A stretch of DNA of 64,000 nt from Eustoma russellianum (Eukaryota > Streptophyta > Magnoliopsida > Gentianales > Gentianaceae), in NCBI GenBank assembly GCA_036186865.1, contig AP025066.1:12823360-12887359 (forward strand). Reading direction: 5' to 3'. Positions 1 through 10,820 of this stretch are shown in pieces. The notes under the pieces were generated by a model. It was not told the origin of the DNA. It was given only the letters and a program-made list of their open reading frames with translations, and ran no database searches. The translations under genes and the position numbers were made by a program. Positions within the stretch are counted from its first letter, which is position 1, and each line of letters begins with the position of its first letter.

Positions 1-1125
1 AGAGTGGTTGAACTCCTCCAACGCCTCTTTAATGACTTTCACCGAGCTTGTATCAGCCTTTGAAAGGATAAAAAGATCATCTGCAAAAGCCAATAAATAA
101 TAGAGATTAACATGCTCATATTTAGGATGAATAAGCAGAGTTATCTTTCCTTTTAATAGCTGAGTGAACCCTTCCATAATGAGTATGAATAGGCAAGGAG
201 ATGTTGGATCCCCCTGCCTAAGTTCCATGGTTGACTTAAAGTTCCCAATCAGAGCATTGTTCAGGTTGATGGAGAAGGATGTTTTAGATATACCAGTGAA
301 TATCCAATATATGTAGTTAGCTAGGAAGTTCATCATCCTCAAAACCATCCTTATATACTACCAACTAACTGTATCAAATGCTTTCTGATGTCAACCTTTA
401 TAGCACAACAGTTAGGCCTCTCTTTCATATAGTAATTATTGACAATCTCATGTATCAGGGGTATGTTGTTCTAGATGGTTCTGCCTTTAACAAAGGCAAA
501 TTGATTTCCATCCACTAAAAAGGGTATAAGTTTCTTCAATCTATTAACCAGCACCTTTGATATGACCTTACAGGTTGCATTACGCAGGAAACTGACCTTA
601 ACTCTTTCACTTTGATTGGGTTGTCCGCCTTTAGTATAAGAAGGATTCAGTAGCATTAACGGGATAGTAGATGAAGTTTTTTGCGAGGAATTTTGTGGCT
701 TCTAGGAAGTCTTCACCCAGGAGGAGGGACCAATTCTCCTTGAGAAACTCCACCGTGTACCCATCTGAACTCAGTGCACTATTAGACTTGACCGAGAATA
801 GGGCCTCTTTGATTTTTGTTTTTGAGACTGGAGAGGAAAGAAAAAGCTTTTGGGACGTAGAGATAGCTTTATTTGACCATTTTTTGATTATTGAGGGGCA
901 GTGAACATCTTTTTCAACAAGTTCGTGGCCATATTCTTTACATGTTCGTAGTCTTTTACCATATTTCCCTCATCATTCTGCAATCTCCCTTGCATTTTGA
1001 AACTTAACCATCCTAAAGAAGAAATTTGTATGCTTGTCTATCTCCTTTATGCATTTGACCCTTGATTTCTTCCTGAAGAAGGATTCTTTGAAAGACAATA
1101 GCCTTGTGTATTCCTCCAGTAGACT
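1..1125 (-). pseudogene. LINE reverse transcriptase fragment
   Basis: Minus-strand translation near 47-106 reads AFADDLFILSKADTSS, the RT catalytic A-D-D-L box of plant LINEs. Just upstream in the protein, a GDPTSPCLFILIMEGF string (about 140-215) is the segment that normally precedes it. At 471-656 the string KVISKVLVNRLKKLIPFLVDGNQFAFVKGRTI matches the RT fingers region (read here as pieces: KVLVNRLKKLIP, then NQFAFVKGRTI). The pieces are in more than one frame. RT would copy LINE RNA at the nicked target. This copy cannot make a working enzyme. Confidence 0.85.
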
Positions 1126-1130
1126 CTTTT

Positions 1131-1811
1131 TTATTGTTTGCAGTGGGCTGTTGAGAGGGTCCTTTGCCAGTTCAGATTGAGCTGCCCCAAGTTTGGTCCT
1201 TTAGTGGTTATCTGGCCATATTTCTCAGTGTTTAACTTTTTTAGTGGGTCTTTTAGCCTCTTCAACTTCTTGGCTAGTCTTGTTAACAAGGAGATTCCCA
1301 TCACTCTTTTAGGATATCCTTGAAACTTGGATGCTTCGTTCATCCCTTCATGAACTTGAAGGGCCTAGGACCAAACTTGTTCTTCATTTGCAGTGAGAGG
1401 ATCCCTGGAGAGTGCTCAGAATAAATTGAAGCTTCCTAATCCAATTGAAAATGTGGTATCTTATTCTTCCAATGCTCATTGCAAAACATATGATCAATCT
1501 TTGTGACGATCCTCTGATCCTTGTCCTTTTTATTGGACTAAGTGTATTCAAAACCTCTAGAAGGAATATAAATCATATCTATATCCCTCACCCATTCTAT
1601 GAATTCCTTTGTGGCATTCCTATCACATCTTCTTGTCACTCTTCCCTTGTACATCCAGAATGACGTTGACATCACCCATTATCAGCCAAGCTTGACCGCC
1701 ATATGGTTGACGTTGATATCTCAGTTCCCTCCATAGGTCTCTCCTATTACTCCACTCATTATATCCATAAACAACAGGTAGTATGAAATCCTCTTGCTTA
1801 GAGGCTTGCAA
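1131..1811 (-). pseudogene. LINE AP-endonuclease C-terminal part and linker
   Basis: At 1623-1811 the minus strand encodes VVYGYNEWSNRRDLWREL and later WLIMGDVNVILD. These are the exonuclease-endonuclease-phosphatase signatures (G-D-x-N) of LINE endonucleases, which nick the target for reverse transcription. Further on, about 1400-1420, a SEHSP string stands where SDHSP is expected, which is a changed catalytic position. 1131-1343 encodes a lysine-rich helix (RLAKKLKRLKDPLKKLNTE) typical of the EN-RT linker. The domain lacks its N-terminal third and is frame-broken. Confidence 0.8.
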
Positions 1812-1815
1812 TGTA

Positions 1816-2866
1816 ATAACTTGTCCTTAAAGAGATTAGGAGTCTTGTATTTATAGATTTCAAATCTAACAAGAATGCAGTTAATTTAACACATATCTGC
1901 ATAATTTAACTTTCAACGATGGTTTATGACCATCAATGGTCGAAAAGAGGTGTTCTTAGTTGCAAACACTGCATTATAACATGAAAAGACAGCAAAATCT
2001 TCTATTGTCTCATAACAGACTTAATGTTTGGTCTTTGAGATTGAACTCACAATTTGAATTATTTGAACGTTGCAACTGAACACTTAGAGATCAAACACAT
2101 GACCGAACGTTTGGTCTTCCTCATCACCAAACGTTCGGTGTTGCGTTTTATCTACAGACAAAAACTTCAGAAACAGACCGAACTCAGAGACTAAACTCCA
2201 AATCAGAGTACGGTCTACACCGAACTCAATTTTAAAGTATACTCTCATAGACAAAACTCAGAATCAGAGTTTGGTCTCCTTTGATTTATTTCAAATTTAA
2301 TTCATTTCTCCAATCAAATTTTTTTATATATTTTTATATAAATTTGGAATACCTTTTAGCACTTTTATGTGCTTTTTTAACAGTTAAGCTTTAGGAACAT
2401 TTCCAATTCAAGATTTTGTAACCTCCGGAACTAGTAATGGAACTCAAACAAACTTGACATACATCAATTTCCTAACTAAATGTTTTTCCTCTCTTGCTTG
2501 GTCAGAAGAACATCACAACATATTTAAGTCGAGCGAATTGGTATTGACATATACCTTATCAAATGCTGGTCTGGTTCTTCCTTTCCTGCTATAAGGGACT
2601 CCAAGAAAACCTTGCTCTGAGAAGAACAATTGAAAGACATTAACCAATGAACTGCAGAAATTTGATACCTTAGCTATTGATTAGCACTTTTCACTAACTT
2701 CAAAAAAGTAGTTCTAGAAGAAAACAGGGAAAAAATAGGAAACAAAAAAGTGATAAACCCCGAATTGCATAAATTCAGATTCCAAGGCAAGAAGGGAACT
2801 AATAGGTAATGCCCCCAGCAACGGTCTTATGGCGTTAGTAATCAACTTACTCGCTCTTATCTTCAG
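1816..2866. other. AT-rich stretch with no recognisable gene
   Basis: I see no coding pattern on either strand. Around 2100-2280 there are loosely repeated strings of the type CCGAACTCAGA / GGTCTCC and AACGTTYGGT, which could be remnants of an LTR. I cannot place them in a family. Confidence 0.5.
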
Positions 2867-3035
2867 ATGGGATCCGTTCCTAATTTTGCCTTCACAAAAA
2901 GCTTGCAAAACGGTAATTGTTTATGGCTCTCGATTGAATGCTTTGGATCAGGATTTATTATTACCGCTCTGGTAAAGCTTTTCGTGAAACTTTTGGTGAA
3001 GCTTTTGGTGAGGAAAAGTTGGAGAGCGGATCCCA
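2867..3035. repeat. Short inverted-repeat element with internal 12-bp tandem repeat
   Basis: The left end ATGGGATCCGTTC and the right end GAGCGGATCCCAT are inverted copies of each other (13 bp, one mismatch), enclosing about 170 bp. Inside, 2972-3007 is a 12-bp unit repeated three times (GTGAAGCTTTTG and variants). Size and ends resemble a MITE or a fragment of one. CTTCAG occurs just outside the left end and a few bases outside the right end, but not flush, so I do not claim a target-site duplication. The short ORFs crossing it merely translate the repeat. Confidence 0.4.
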
Positions 3036-3208
3036 TTTCGTCTTCAGTGGCCCAAAAATGATTAACAACAATTAACGTACAGTTACATCTGTGTCTTTCT
3101 TCCCTACTTTTCCAATGTGGGACGGGATATTCAATAATCCTCACAAGTAGGAAATAAGACCAAGATATGTAATTAATGGTAAAGTGAGAAAAGATGGGTG
3201 GAAGAAAC

Positions 3209-3621
3209 CTTGAGGATCAATAACAGTTTGCAACTTCCAACCAGGACCATAATTCACAAGGAGTGAAGAGGGACCAAAGCTAATAGGCTCTTCCTCTTCT
3301 TTAATGGCTTCAATATGGGAGGCTCTTCCTCCATCCCGTAGCTTCTTATTCATCAAATCAACGGCAAATCCTGCTTCAGTTCCCACAGAAAACCGCCTAC
3401 ATTTCCCAGAAGCCTTACAGGTAACCTCTATAAACTGAAAAAAAATTACAAAATTACAAAAGAACAAATGGCTAAAGCACTAAGGATTGAGAAAAGGCTT
3501 ACTGATAGAGATTCCCCAGGTTAGGGAGGATTGAGAAAAGGCTTACTGATAGAGATTCCCCAGGTAAGGGCTTCGAAAGGGACTGATTAGGTTTCACGTC
3601 CTTTTGGGTCGTCTCTGCCAT
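3209..3621 (-). CDS. 5' end of a host gene, two exons, function unknown
   Basis: The ATG at 3621-3619 opens a 75-nt exon (MAETTQKDVKPNQSLSKPLP, ending ...GESLS) that stops at 3547 before a GT donor (3546-3545, GTAAGCC). The intron ends in a T-rich tract and CAG at 3437-3435. Exon 2 (3434-3209) continues in phase: FIEVTCKASGKCRRFSVGTE, then AGFAVDLMNKKL, EEEEPISFGPSSLLVNYGPG and WKLQTVIDPQ. It ends at a second GT donor (3208-3207). The phase match, the polypyrimidine tract and the ordinary amino-acid composition argue for a real plant gene. It resembles, from memory only, a short conserved plant protein of unknown role. I find no later exon between 1816 and 3206, so this is either a truncated gene or a gene fragment carried here. 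A TATA-like TTTATATAATTTT lies about 40 nt upstream of the ATG. Confidence 0.6.
3484..3571. repeat. 44-bp tandem duplication across a splice donor
   Basis: Copies 3484-3527 and 3528-3571 are nearly identical (GTTAGGG against GTAAGGG near the ends). Each carries the end of exon 1 and its GTAAGCC donor on the minus strand, so the gene fragment has two donors 44 nt apart (3546 and 3502). Use of the second adds 44 nt and shifts the frame into a stop. Confidence 0.85.
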
Positions 3622-3921
3622 GTAAATGAATTCCTAGTTCTAAATGACTTACAAAATTATATAAAGGGTAGAGGATGTTAACTTTTGTTAATTAGAAAAC
3701 AAAAACTCATGACTTCTAATATTAATTTTTTTAATGGTAAAAAAACATTAATTTTATTTACTTGGCAACAGCTACTTATTTTCATAGAGATAGTAACAAG
3801 TTATTTATAATTAAATTAGTTTCCCATTTAGTGAGCAATTTTTTCCAAGTAAATAAAAAATACTGATTGGTTAAAGTAATTAACTACTAAACACTAAGCT
3901 GAAAATTCTTACATTATAGAA
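3622..3921. other. AT-rich flank between host gene fragment and copia element
   Basis: This stretch has no coding pattern. It would hold the promoter of the minus-strand gene fragment; the only hint is the TATA-like string near 3654-3666. It ends with ACCTA (3922-3926), the target-site duplication of the copia element. Confidence 0.4.
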
Positions 3922-3926
3922 ACCTA

Positions 3927-5147
3927 TGATGGAAATAAATCAAGTCAGACAAAATTGGCTTCTGTACAGTTTGCTTGTTAAATAAAGTAGTGGCCGACCT
4001 GTCGAGCTCAGGGTAGCCTGGATCGATCTGCTAAGTCAAGACAGTTCAGATAGCGCAATTGAGTTTGTGTTCTGAACAGTCAGCCAGCCTGCCGGCCTCA
4101 GCACAATAGCACCTCAGAACAGTAGTTCTATGCTATCAGCCTTCCATCCAAGCTGAACTCAATTCAGATAGACCAGGCAGACCAGATCTGTCCAGTCAAC
4201 GCAATTGTATTTGCATTCTGGGCTGATGACCAACCTGCGAACCTCGGCACCTCAGCACAACTGACCAACAGTTGTGCTTTCAGCCGCTTCAGCCGAGCAC
4301 AGCACGGCAATGCTGCAGAACAACGAATCCTCTCAGCCAAACGGCATAGCTCAGCACACAACAGAACTCAGCTCGGCAATACTGTACACAACAGTACTAC
4401 GCTATACTTCGATTAGCAGAGCTCAGCCCCGCAATAAACTCAACAGCTCAGCTGAGTAGAGATCTGAGATGAGTCCATGACTCTGTCTTTAAAACATATT
4501 GTTCCGGTATAATATGTCCAACCGAATGGAGCAGTCGTCTCCCAAGATACAACAAAAGTCAGTCCAGACGAGCGACACTGCAGCATATGAACTCTACGAA
4601 CATGTAAGATGCCCTAAACTTCTCAGACTTGATGCAAAATGTAGAAGGAGAAGAGAGGAGAAGAGAACATGGATGCAGAGGAGGAGAGCAGGAGAAAATC
4701 GAATGGTTGCAGAATACTACCTTGGCTTAGTATTTATAGGAAAAAAATAGATTTGGGTGGTTAATTGCCAGTTTAACCACAACCGTCGGATCAGATTGCC
4801 ACCATTAGATTAGATATCCGTTTTCAAATTTGAATTTGAATTACAGTTAAGTAACCGATTTTCAATTTTGAATTACGGTTAAGTAACCGATTTTCAAATT
4901 TGAATTACGGTTAAGCAATCGATTTTCAAATTATTTTATCTCTACTTTGAGCATTAATTTTTCATTCACCCGGTATCATGATTGAGTGATTCTGAACCCT
5001 AAATCATCTACTCGTTACGTAGATAATTAAGAGTTTATTAGTTTTCACTTGTCATTAATGAAAGCTAATTATAACTCGGCTCAAAGTACGTTGCCAACCA
5101 CATTTTGCAACTTGGCCCATTTCAATTTCTTTCCAATTTCTCCAACA
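3927..5147 (-). repeat. 3' LTR of the old copia element
   Basis: This is about 1.22 kb. It begins TGATGGAAATA and ends TTTCTCCAACA on the plus strand, and matches 27817-28317 plus 30949-31185 through shared strings such as GGATCGATCTG, AGATAGCGCAATTGAGTTTG and GAGTTTATTAGTTTTCAC. It contains CAGCTCAGC-rich repeats at 4050-4460 and retains about 480 bp missing from the 5' LTR. The 83-aa ORF at 4499-4750 lies inside it and is not supported as a gene. Confidence 0.88.
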
Positions 5148-5465
5148 ATCCTCCACATGAATGGGAATTAGTGCAAGTGTTTATGCAGACTCTACCGAGA
5201 AGTCAGACAAGAAAATGTTGCATCAGAAGAGGTAGCTTCTGCTTTGAACTTTTCTAAGTGATATACTATCAGATCCACTTGGCTAATTAGTGACTTGATG
5301 TCTTGAACTAACCGGCCTTTGTTGTGAACCTAGACAACAATATTCACACATTTCTTTTAACATCTTTTTGGTTCTCATGATTGTGTTTGTCTTGGCCATG
5401 AATCGCCTGGTTTCAGAAAGTGTGTTAGAAGAATTTGGGCTTGCAAAATTCTTATAGAAGCGGCC
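5148..5465 (-). promoter_or_regulatory. Copia polypurine tract and 3' non-coding region (first half)
   Basis: Directly next to the LTR, the minus strand reads CATGTGGAGGAT before TGTTGGAG, a polypurine tract that would prime plus-strand synthesis. The rest is non-coding 3' internal sequence. It is cut at CGGCC (5461-5465), the target site of the LARD-like element, and resumes at 13209. Confidence 0.7.
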
Positions 5466-6044
5466 TGTAGCGCCCCGCTCCCGAACCCTACATCGGAACC
5501 GGTGCACCCGCCGTAGTCCACTATGAGAACTACGAAGCGTTATTCAATTCTCTTACACATCAGCAGTGACGTAGAAAATTTCGCGGCGGAAACGGAATAC
5601 ATAAAATAAACATTCATTTTATTTCAACATTTCAAACCCACACTAGTTAAGTACCAAGTCTAAGTTCGCTATTACATCACAACATAAAGGAAATAAAACT
5701 GCCAAGGTGAACATCTTCCCGCTCTAACTACCCCACTGGCCGTACTCCGCTCCGTCTTCTACGTATATGTAATCATACTCCTGCTCATCTGGGAAAAATA
5801 TAGGAGTGAGTGATACAGAAATATCACCCAGTAGGTACACGCCTCTTTCCGAACAATTTCATATATGACAACAAATAGCACGTAGCACATGTATAGACAT
5901 GAATAACTAAGTAAATAAATAAAAGCACAACACAACAATTATGCGATGTCATGATGCATGCTTGTGTCACACGCAACGACATCTCCACATACAAATGCCT
6001 GTCTCTCTACCGTGCAATGCATGAACCTCGAGGTGATCCTACCA

Positions 6045-6178
6045 CACGCCTCGTCAGGCCACGCGCCCCGTCGGGCCACACGCCTCATAGGGCAACACGC
6101 CTCGTAGGGCCACACGCCTCGTAGGGCAACACGCCTCGTAGGGCAACACGCCACGTAGGGCCACACGCCTCATAGGGC
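6045..6178. repeat. 17-bp minisatellite in the LARD LTR, 8 units
   Basis: Units are of the form CACGCCTCGTAGGGCCA. The core GCCT-cgtc-AGGC of unit 1 and GCCC-cgtc-GGGC of unit 2 are both 4-bp-stem hairpins, a paired change; most others keep the stem with a G-T pair. The sister array in the other LTR (11399-11565) has 10 units. Confidence 0.9.
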
Positions 6179-7605
6179 CAATCTCGACCCGAAGGTCATG
6201 CAATGCTCGTGTCATGAATGCGAATGCAATATGTCACATAACACGTTTTTCTCTTTTTCCTCTTTTCTTCACTCATTTCCACATTTCAATAATTTTCCTT
6301 GTCTCCTCTTAATTAATTTGAAATTGTTAACTCTCTTATATACAAAGTAAATTTACTTAATGTAACGTAATATAATTAGCTTGATTCAAAGATAGTATTT
6401 AAGCAAACTGTGTGTTTACTCTCCATTAATAAATGTAGTCAATAAACAGAATAATGTCAATGTGAAATGTTTTGTGAGATGATTGTGTAAATATATGATC
6501 AATGAATTAAACTAAAGTCGTGTAGTTTATTTGTAATAATGTAACATTCTGTTGTGTATAAATGATTGCATCAGTTAAGACTAATAATGTAACTATGTAC
6601 ATGATTGTAGAATAAATAGTTGTAATTGTTTGTGTAAGTATAACATACACTGATGATACACTATATAACAATTTATTACATTTTTTTTATTTATTATATT
6701 ATTTAAACAAACAAACATAAATCACAGTTTAATAATTGAACACTTACACTCTCTTCTTTTTCTTTCACATTAAATATTGCCGAACAAATAGCCACGTTTT
6801 TAACATATACTGCATTACACAAATATTGGTGTTTTTACAATTTCATTACATTTAGCAACTTTTATATCATTACGATTTTGCACATTATATCCGATAACAA
6901 TTTTATTATCATAACACTACTAAGAACTGTAATGGTATCGCCCAAGTCCGCTGACATCCCCGTTTATTAAAATCAATGACGTATATACTTTCATGTTCAA
7001 CTCCAATTCTAATCTTAATTTTATTTGCAACTTTTCTAATTAAATTTTCTGCTAAATCTTACAATCTACAAATCAACTTAACATTTTACTATTATCTTAT
7101 ATATACCTATTTCCTCAATTTAACATTATGCATACGAATGCCAATTTCTACCTATTTTGGTTCTTAAAATTCAATTGTATCTCATATACTAACAAAAACA
7201 GCCGAAAACATAAAATTAACAATAAATTCATACACATAACATTTTTGCAGCAATGAGGCAACTAAAACATATAACATGTCAACTTGAATTATAACATGCC
7301 AAATTAACAATCAACAACACATATAGCAAATAAATTACATATATAAAATTAACTCAAAAAGAGAGGGGCCACCTACCTCTTGGTTGTAGTCTAAGATTGG
7401 TGGTGATGATTTGGTGGTGTTGGTGGTTGTGTTGGTGGTGTTTGCCTTCTTCTCCACTTTCCCCTTCTTTTCTCTATTTATTCTTCTTTTATTCTTCCTC
7501 CTTTCTTTTTCTTTTCTTTATTTCTTCTATTTTCTCTCAGATTCCCTCTCTCTTTTATAAACTTGCTCTCAACCTTTTTGTTTCTCAGCCCATGGCCGTT
7601 TGGCC

Positions 7606-7608
<3 letters not shown>

Positions 7609-7643
<35 letters not shown>
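7609..7643. repeat. (TA)n microsatellite
   Basis: About 17 TA units in the 3' LTR. The matching run in the 5' LTR (12999-13012) is only about 7 units, so it changed length after insertion. Confidence 0.95.
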
Positions 7644-7651
<8 letters not shown>

Positions 7652-7838
7652 GAAATTGAGTGTTTCATCTCCCAAGTAGATAGGAGATAAGGAAATTATG
7701 ATGTGGATAATTAGTACTTAATGGGTATTAAAAGCAACTTAATGGTGGGGGGGGGGTTATATCAAAAGTTTCTCTTTTTTTTTAATTTATTTATTTAATT
7801 TCTCATTTTTTATTATTATTTTCCTACGGGTTGTAACA

Positions 7839-7852
7839 GTCTACCCCCCTTA
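7839..7852 (-). promoter_or_regulatory. Polypurine tract of the LARD-like element
   Basis: The minus strand reads TAAGGGGGGTAGAC directly before the LTR start TGTTACAACC. This is the plus-strand primer site. Confidence 0.8.
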
Positions 7853-10329
7853 CAATAAGTTTCGACCTCGAAACTTGCGTATAGTATAATCAATGACTTA
7901 GTATGGTTCTACTTGATTTATCCACCTATAGAATGATCAAACTATACATCCGTTACATACGTTGATAAGTTTACATTACACTTTCTCGACATAGAACTAA
8001 ATCTTCAGAATCATTTTTCTAATCCATTTCTTTTTGTTTTTTTTAAGATCATAACCTAATCTGTCTATGATTATTGAATCAACTTAAGGGTATCGTCATC
8101 ATACAGTAGCTCTATGACCCAACCGTCGGTGTATAACATACTTGTATCTACGGCATCAGCAGCTCTCTAAAATCAGTTCTTAGTTGTACTATAATCTTTA
8201 ACTTAATTCTCTATAATGACAACTTATAAACCTTCATTTATATCATTTGAAGTGTATCATTCAACTCATTATAGTCTACAATTCCGAATTCTTAACTCGT
8301 CATATATGATCCATCTCCTAGGTATATGTCCAAAATAAACACATGTCCAAAACATCCATCAAGTCCTCCGATTATTACTCATTACACTTCATAGATATAG
8401 AATCAAGTCTCAAAATCAATTATTATGTACTTACGAGCTAGTTCTATGATCATGTCATTACTTTTCTTTCAGATATATCATCAACACCTAGTATACGAAG
8501 TATGTGCATGGACATATTTCCTTCGCTTTAAAGTAGTTTACGAAACTATATCTCTAACTGTTTGAAATATTATACATTCTAACTTTTGCAAACACAAGAC
8601 CCACGGTATCCTAGAGTTGTTTTTTGCAAAGCGGTGTCTGTAAATGACCATTCGTAAAATAACGGTGCAACGTACTTCGCAAAAGTATTTTGATGAAATT
8701 GCATTAAAACAGTTGAAACACCACAAGCAAAGTTTTTTTTTTACAAAACGATTTGAGCACGGTGTCTTTTTCTTTCCAAAGAAATACAAATTCTAAAAGC
8801 TATATTTTGTTTTCCAAAACGAAACAATTGAAAACTCAACAATTATAAAGTTTCATAAGATAATTTGGATAAGGTACTTTTCTTTCCTTTTTCCCCCCAA
8901 AAAGAAGTGTATATGTTTTGAAACTATTTCTGCTTCACAAAATTAAATACGTTCATCAGAAGCAGATCAATCTATTCAAAAGCATTTAATGATACAATAC
9001 TTGCAATGTTGATAGTTGACAATAAATTTATTTTAGAAAAATCAATATAGCTAAACAAAAGTTTGAGAAATATAAAAGGTATATAAATATATCGTTGTTT
9101 GAAAACATCAATATTTTGAAATATATCAGTCTTGTCAGGGGCAGTCGAAATTTCATTAGATGGCTCTATGAATTCAGAAAGAAATATAGCTTTGTAGGGT
9201 AATATACCGTATAAAAAGATTGAAAGTAGTTGAAATATTTAGAAGCAAGAATATTCGAAATGCATTTGAAATATATCATATATCTTGGTGTACGTGCTTA
9301 TAAGAAAACGTTTATTGCTTGAAAAATAGTCCAATACTTCGTAAAATTTTCTAAGTCACCCCTATGTCAGTGGAAATCCACATATGCACCGTTTCATATA
9401 AATCTTTAACTTAAGTTGCCCAATCCTAACATGATACGCTAAATATTGATCGACTTAGGACATTCTAATCCACCACGCTTCTGCACGCCACGCTAATCTA
9501 CCGTATTTCTTTACTTAGTTATTCAACCGCTAACTCTAATTTAGTTAGATCTCAACAAGAAAACACCCATTACTTATTCATACTTATTCTATTTCAATTC
9601 AAGCCTACATGATACATCAGTACTTACGTGTTCTTATGAATCAACACTTGATCCAAAATTGCAATAGATTTGTCATCCCATTGTACTTTTTTTTTTGTAA
9701 TGCTTGCTTATCACTATCAGTCAATATCCCTAGTATGACTAATATCTTTAGCTTAGTTGATACTCTAAAATTTCAACAACGTAATGATAACTATAAACCC
9801 ATTTATATGGTATTCTTTGCTAAACTCTACAGATCATAACGCTAATAAATCGTTACTTAGTCATTATCATTTTACTACAAATCATCCCTTAAGAACTACA
9901 ATCTCTACTTACACCTAGTCGCATTCCGATGCCACTGTCGATGTAGAGGCGTGAATATGCTTTATTTATCATAATGATACCAGTTTGCAGGGGTCAGATC
10001 TAAAAAAATTGTACGAATGGTTAAAATCAGCAGTAAGGTGAAACAAATAATTCAGAGTCGTATGGACTGTCCTGGGTATACGTGAGCATATCCCTTTTCT
10101 GAACATCACTTAGGTCTAATATCATGACTTTTGTTTTTTTTTCTAGAGTCCATACTTGATATGATTATTTCTCACGTCTAAAATCATTACTTAATTCTAA
10201 GATCCATACTTAGAATATAATCATACTTACGACTAAGATCAGTGATCATGTTCAAATCATCACCTAATGTTCAGGTCGTAACTTAATTTCTAAGATCATA
10301 GTCTAAATTTATGCTTCCGCCATAGACCT

Positions 10330-10407
10330 AGAGCAATGCTCTGAAGATCGCACTGTCAATACGTAGTACCTCTTGAACTCATCCTGAAATTAAGTCCAAG
10401 TGATCGG
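10330..10407 (-). pseudogene. Tiny gypsy gag relic in the LARD interior
   Basis: From 10407 downward the minus strand reads PITWT, a stop, then FQDEFKRYYVLTVRSSE. The chromovirus gag at 49080 has PISWTQFCDVFLKYYVPET at the equivalent place. The match is short, but pattern and orientation agree. It suggests that the element arose from an autonomous gypsy element by internal loss. Confidence 0.5.
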
Positions 10408-10806
10408 GATGTCTGCTAATTCAGTGACCATGGCACCCGTAAGTGTTCAGCGGATAACCCCTGATCCGGATGGTTATTACTGGCTTGTTCACGACTTGTC
10501 GTTTATGGTATTGAGAACAGTCCAAATTATTTATTTATTTGATTCAGGCTAAGTTGAGGGGTATTGTAGGAATTTTTAATTACTTATGGGGTGCATGCAA
10601 AAGTTTAGGCGCAAAATGGTAAACAAATAAAGGAAAACGAACTAACGCTCTCACACACCTTAACCCGATCATAACTTAACTCTAAGATCATCTCTGAAGT
10701 CTACTTTATTCATTAGAGGTAAAATCGTCATTTTAAGAAAAAGATCAGAGCTTATGCCTAAGTGATCTAGTTAATCCTGCGTTTCCGAGGCGGATCTGGA
10801 GCCTCG

Positions 10807-10818
10807 GCTCTGATACCA
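10807..10818 (-). promoter_or_regulatory. Primer-binding site, initiator tRNA-Met
   Basis: The minus strand reads TGGTATCAGAGC two bases inside the 5' LTR, complementary to the 3' end of initiator methionine tRNA. This fixes the orientation of the element. Confidence 0.92.
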
Positions 10819-10820
10819 CC

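Larger units (their letters stand above)
1..1815 (-). mobile_element. Decayed L1-like LINE, ORF2 part, cut by window edge
   Basis: The minus strand carries, from high to low coordinates, endonuclease, linker and reverse transcriptase pieces in the order of a plant non-LTR retrotransposon ORF2. Pieces lie in different frames with stops between them, so it is a pseudo-element. The endonuclease begins mid-domain at about 1811, and nothing upstream matches the missing N-terminus or an ORF1, so the copy looks 5'-truncated. The 3' end lies outside the window. It is a different LINE family from the four copies at 31517-57914. No target-site duplication can be checked because one end is missing. Confidence 0.85.
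5466..7838 (-). repeat. 3' LTR of the LARD-like element
   Basis: The plus strand begins TGTAGCGCCCCGC and ends GGTTGTAACA. It carries the 17-bp minisatellite (8 units), an AT-rich middle, a CT-rich block near 7440-7560 and a (TA)n run at 7609-7643. ORFs within it, such as 5939-6166 and 7397-7645, translate repeats and are not genes. Confidence 0.9.
7839..10820 (-). other. Non-coding interior of the LARD-like element
   Basis: There is no long ORF on either strand. Repeated strings of the form AAGATCATAACTTA / TCTAAGATCAT occur around 10140-10320 and 10660-10720. Apart from the gag relic at 10330-10407 I recognise nothing coding. The plus-strand ORF at 9609-9839 and the minus-strand ORF at 8538-8789 show no motif. 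Confidence 0.7.

Noticed and set aside
2863..3144. 93-codon minus-strand frame as a further exon of the host gene fragment
   Set aside because: It has a repeat-derived TKSF tandem, lies across the inverted-repeat element, and lacks an acceptor in a fitting phase.
5939..6166. Open frame with repeated Arg-Arg-Val-Ala-Leu-Arg-Gly-type peptide (also 11294-11521)
   Set aside because: Translation of the 17-bp LTR minisatellite, not a repeat protein.
7397..7645. 82-codon hydrophobic frame resembling a membrane protein (also 12787-13047)
   Set aside because: Arises from the CT-rich block and (TA)n in the LARD LTR; the two LTR copies differ in frame end because of the microsatellite.
8538..9839. Open frames of 76-83 codons in the LARD interior
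   Set aside because: No domain pattern, no matching frame in related elements; AT-rich chance frames.
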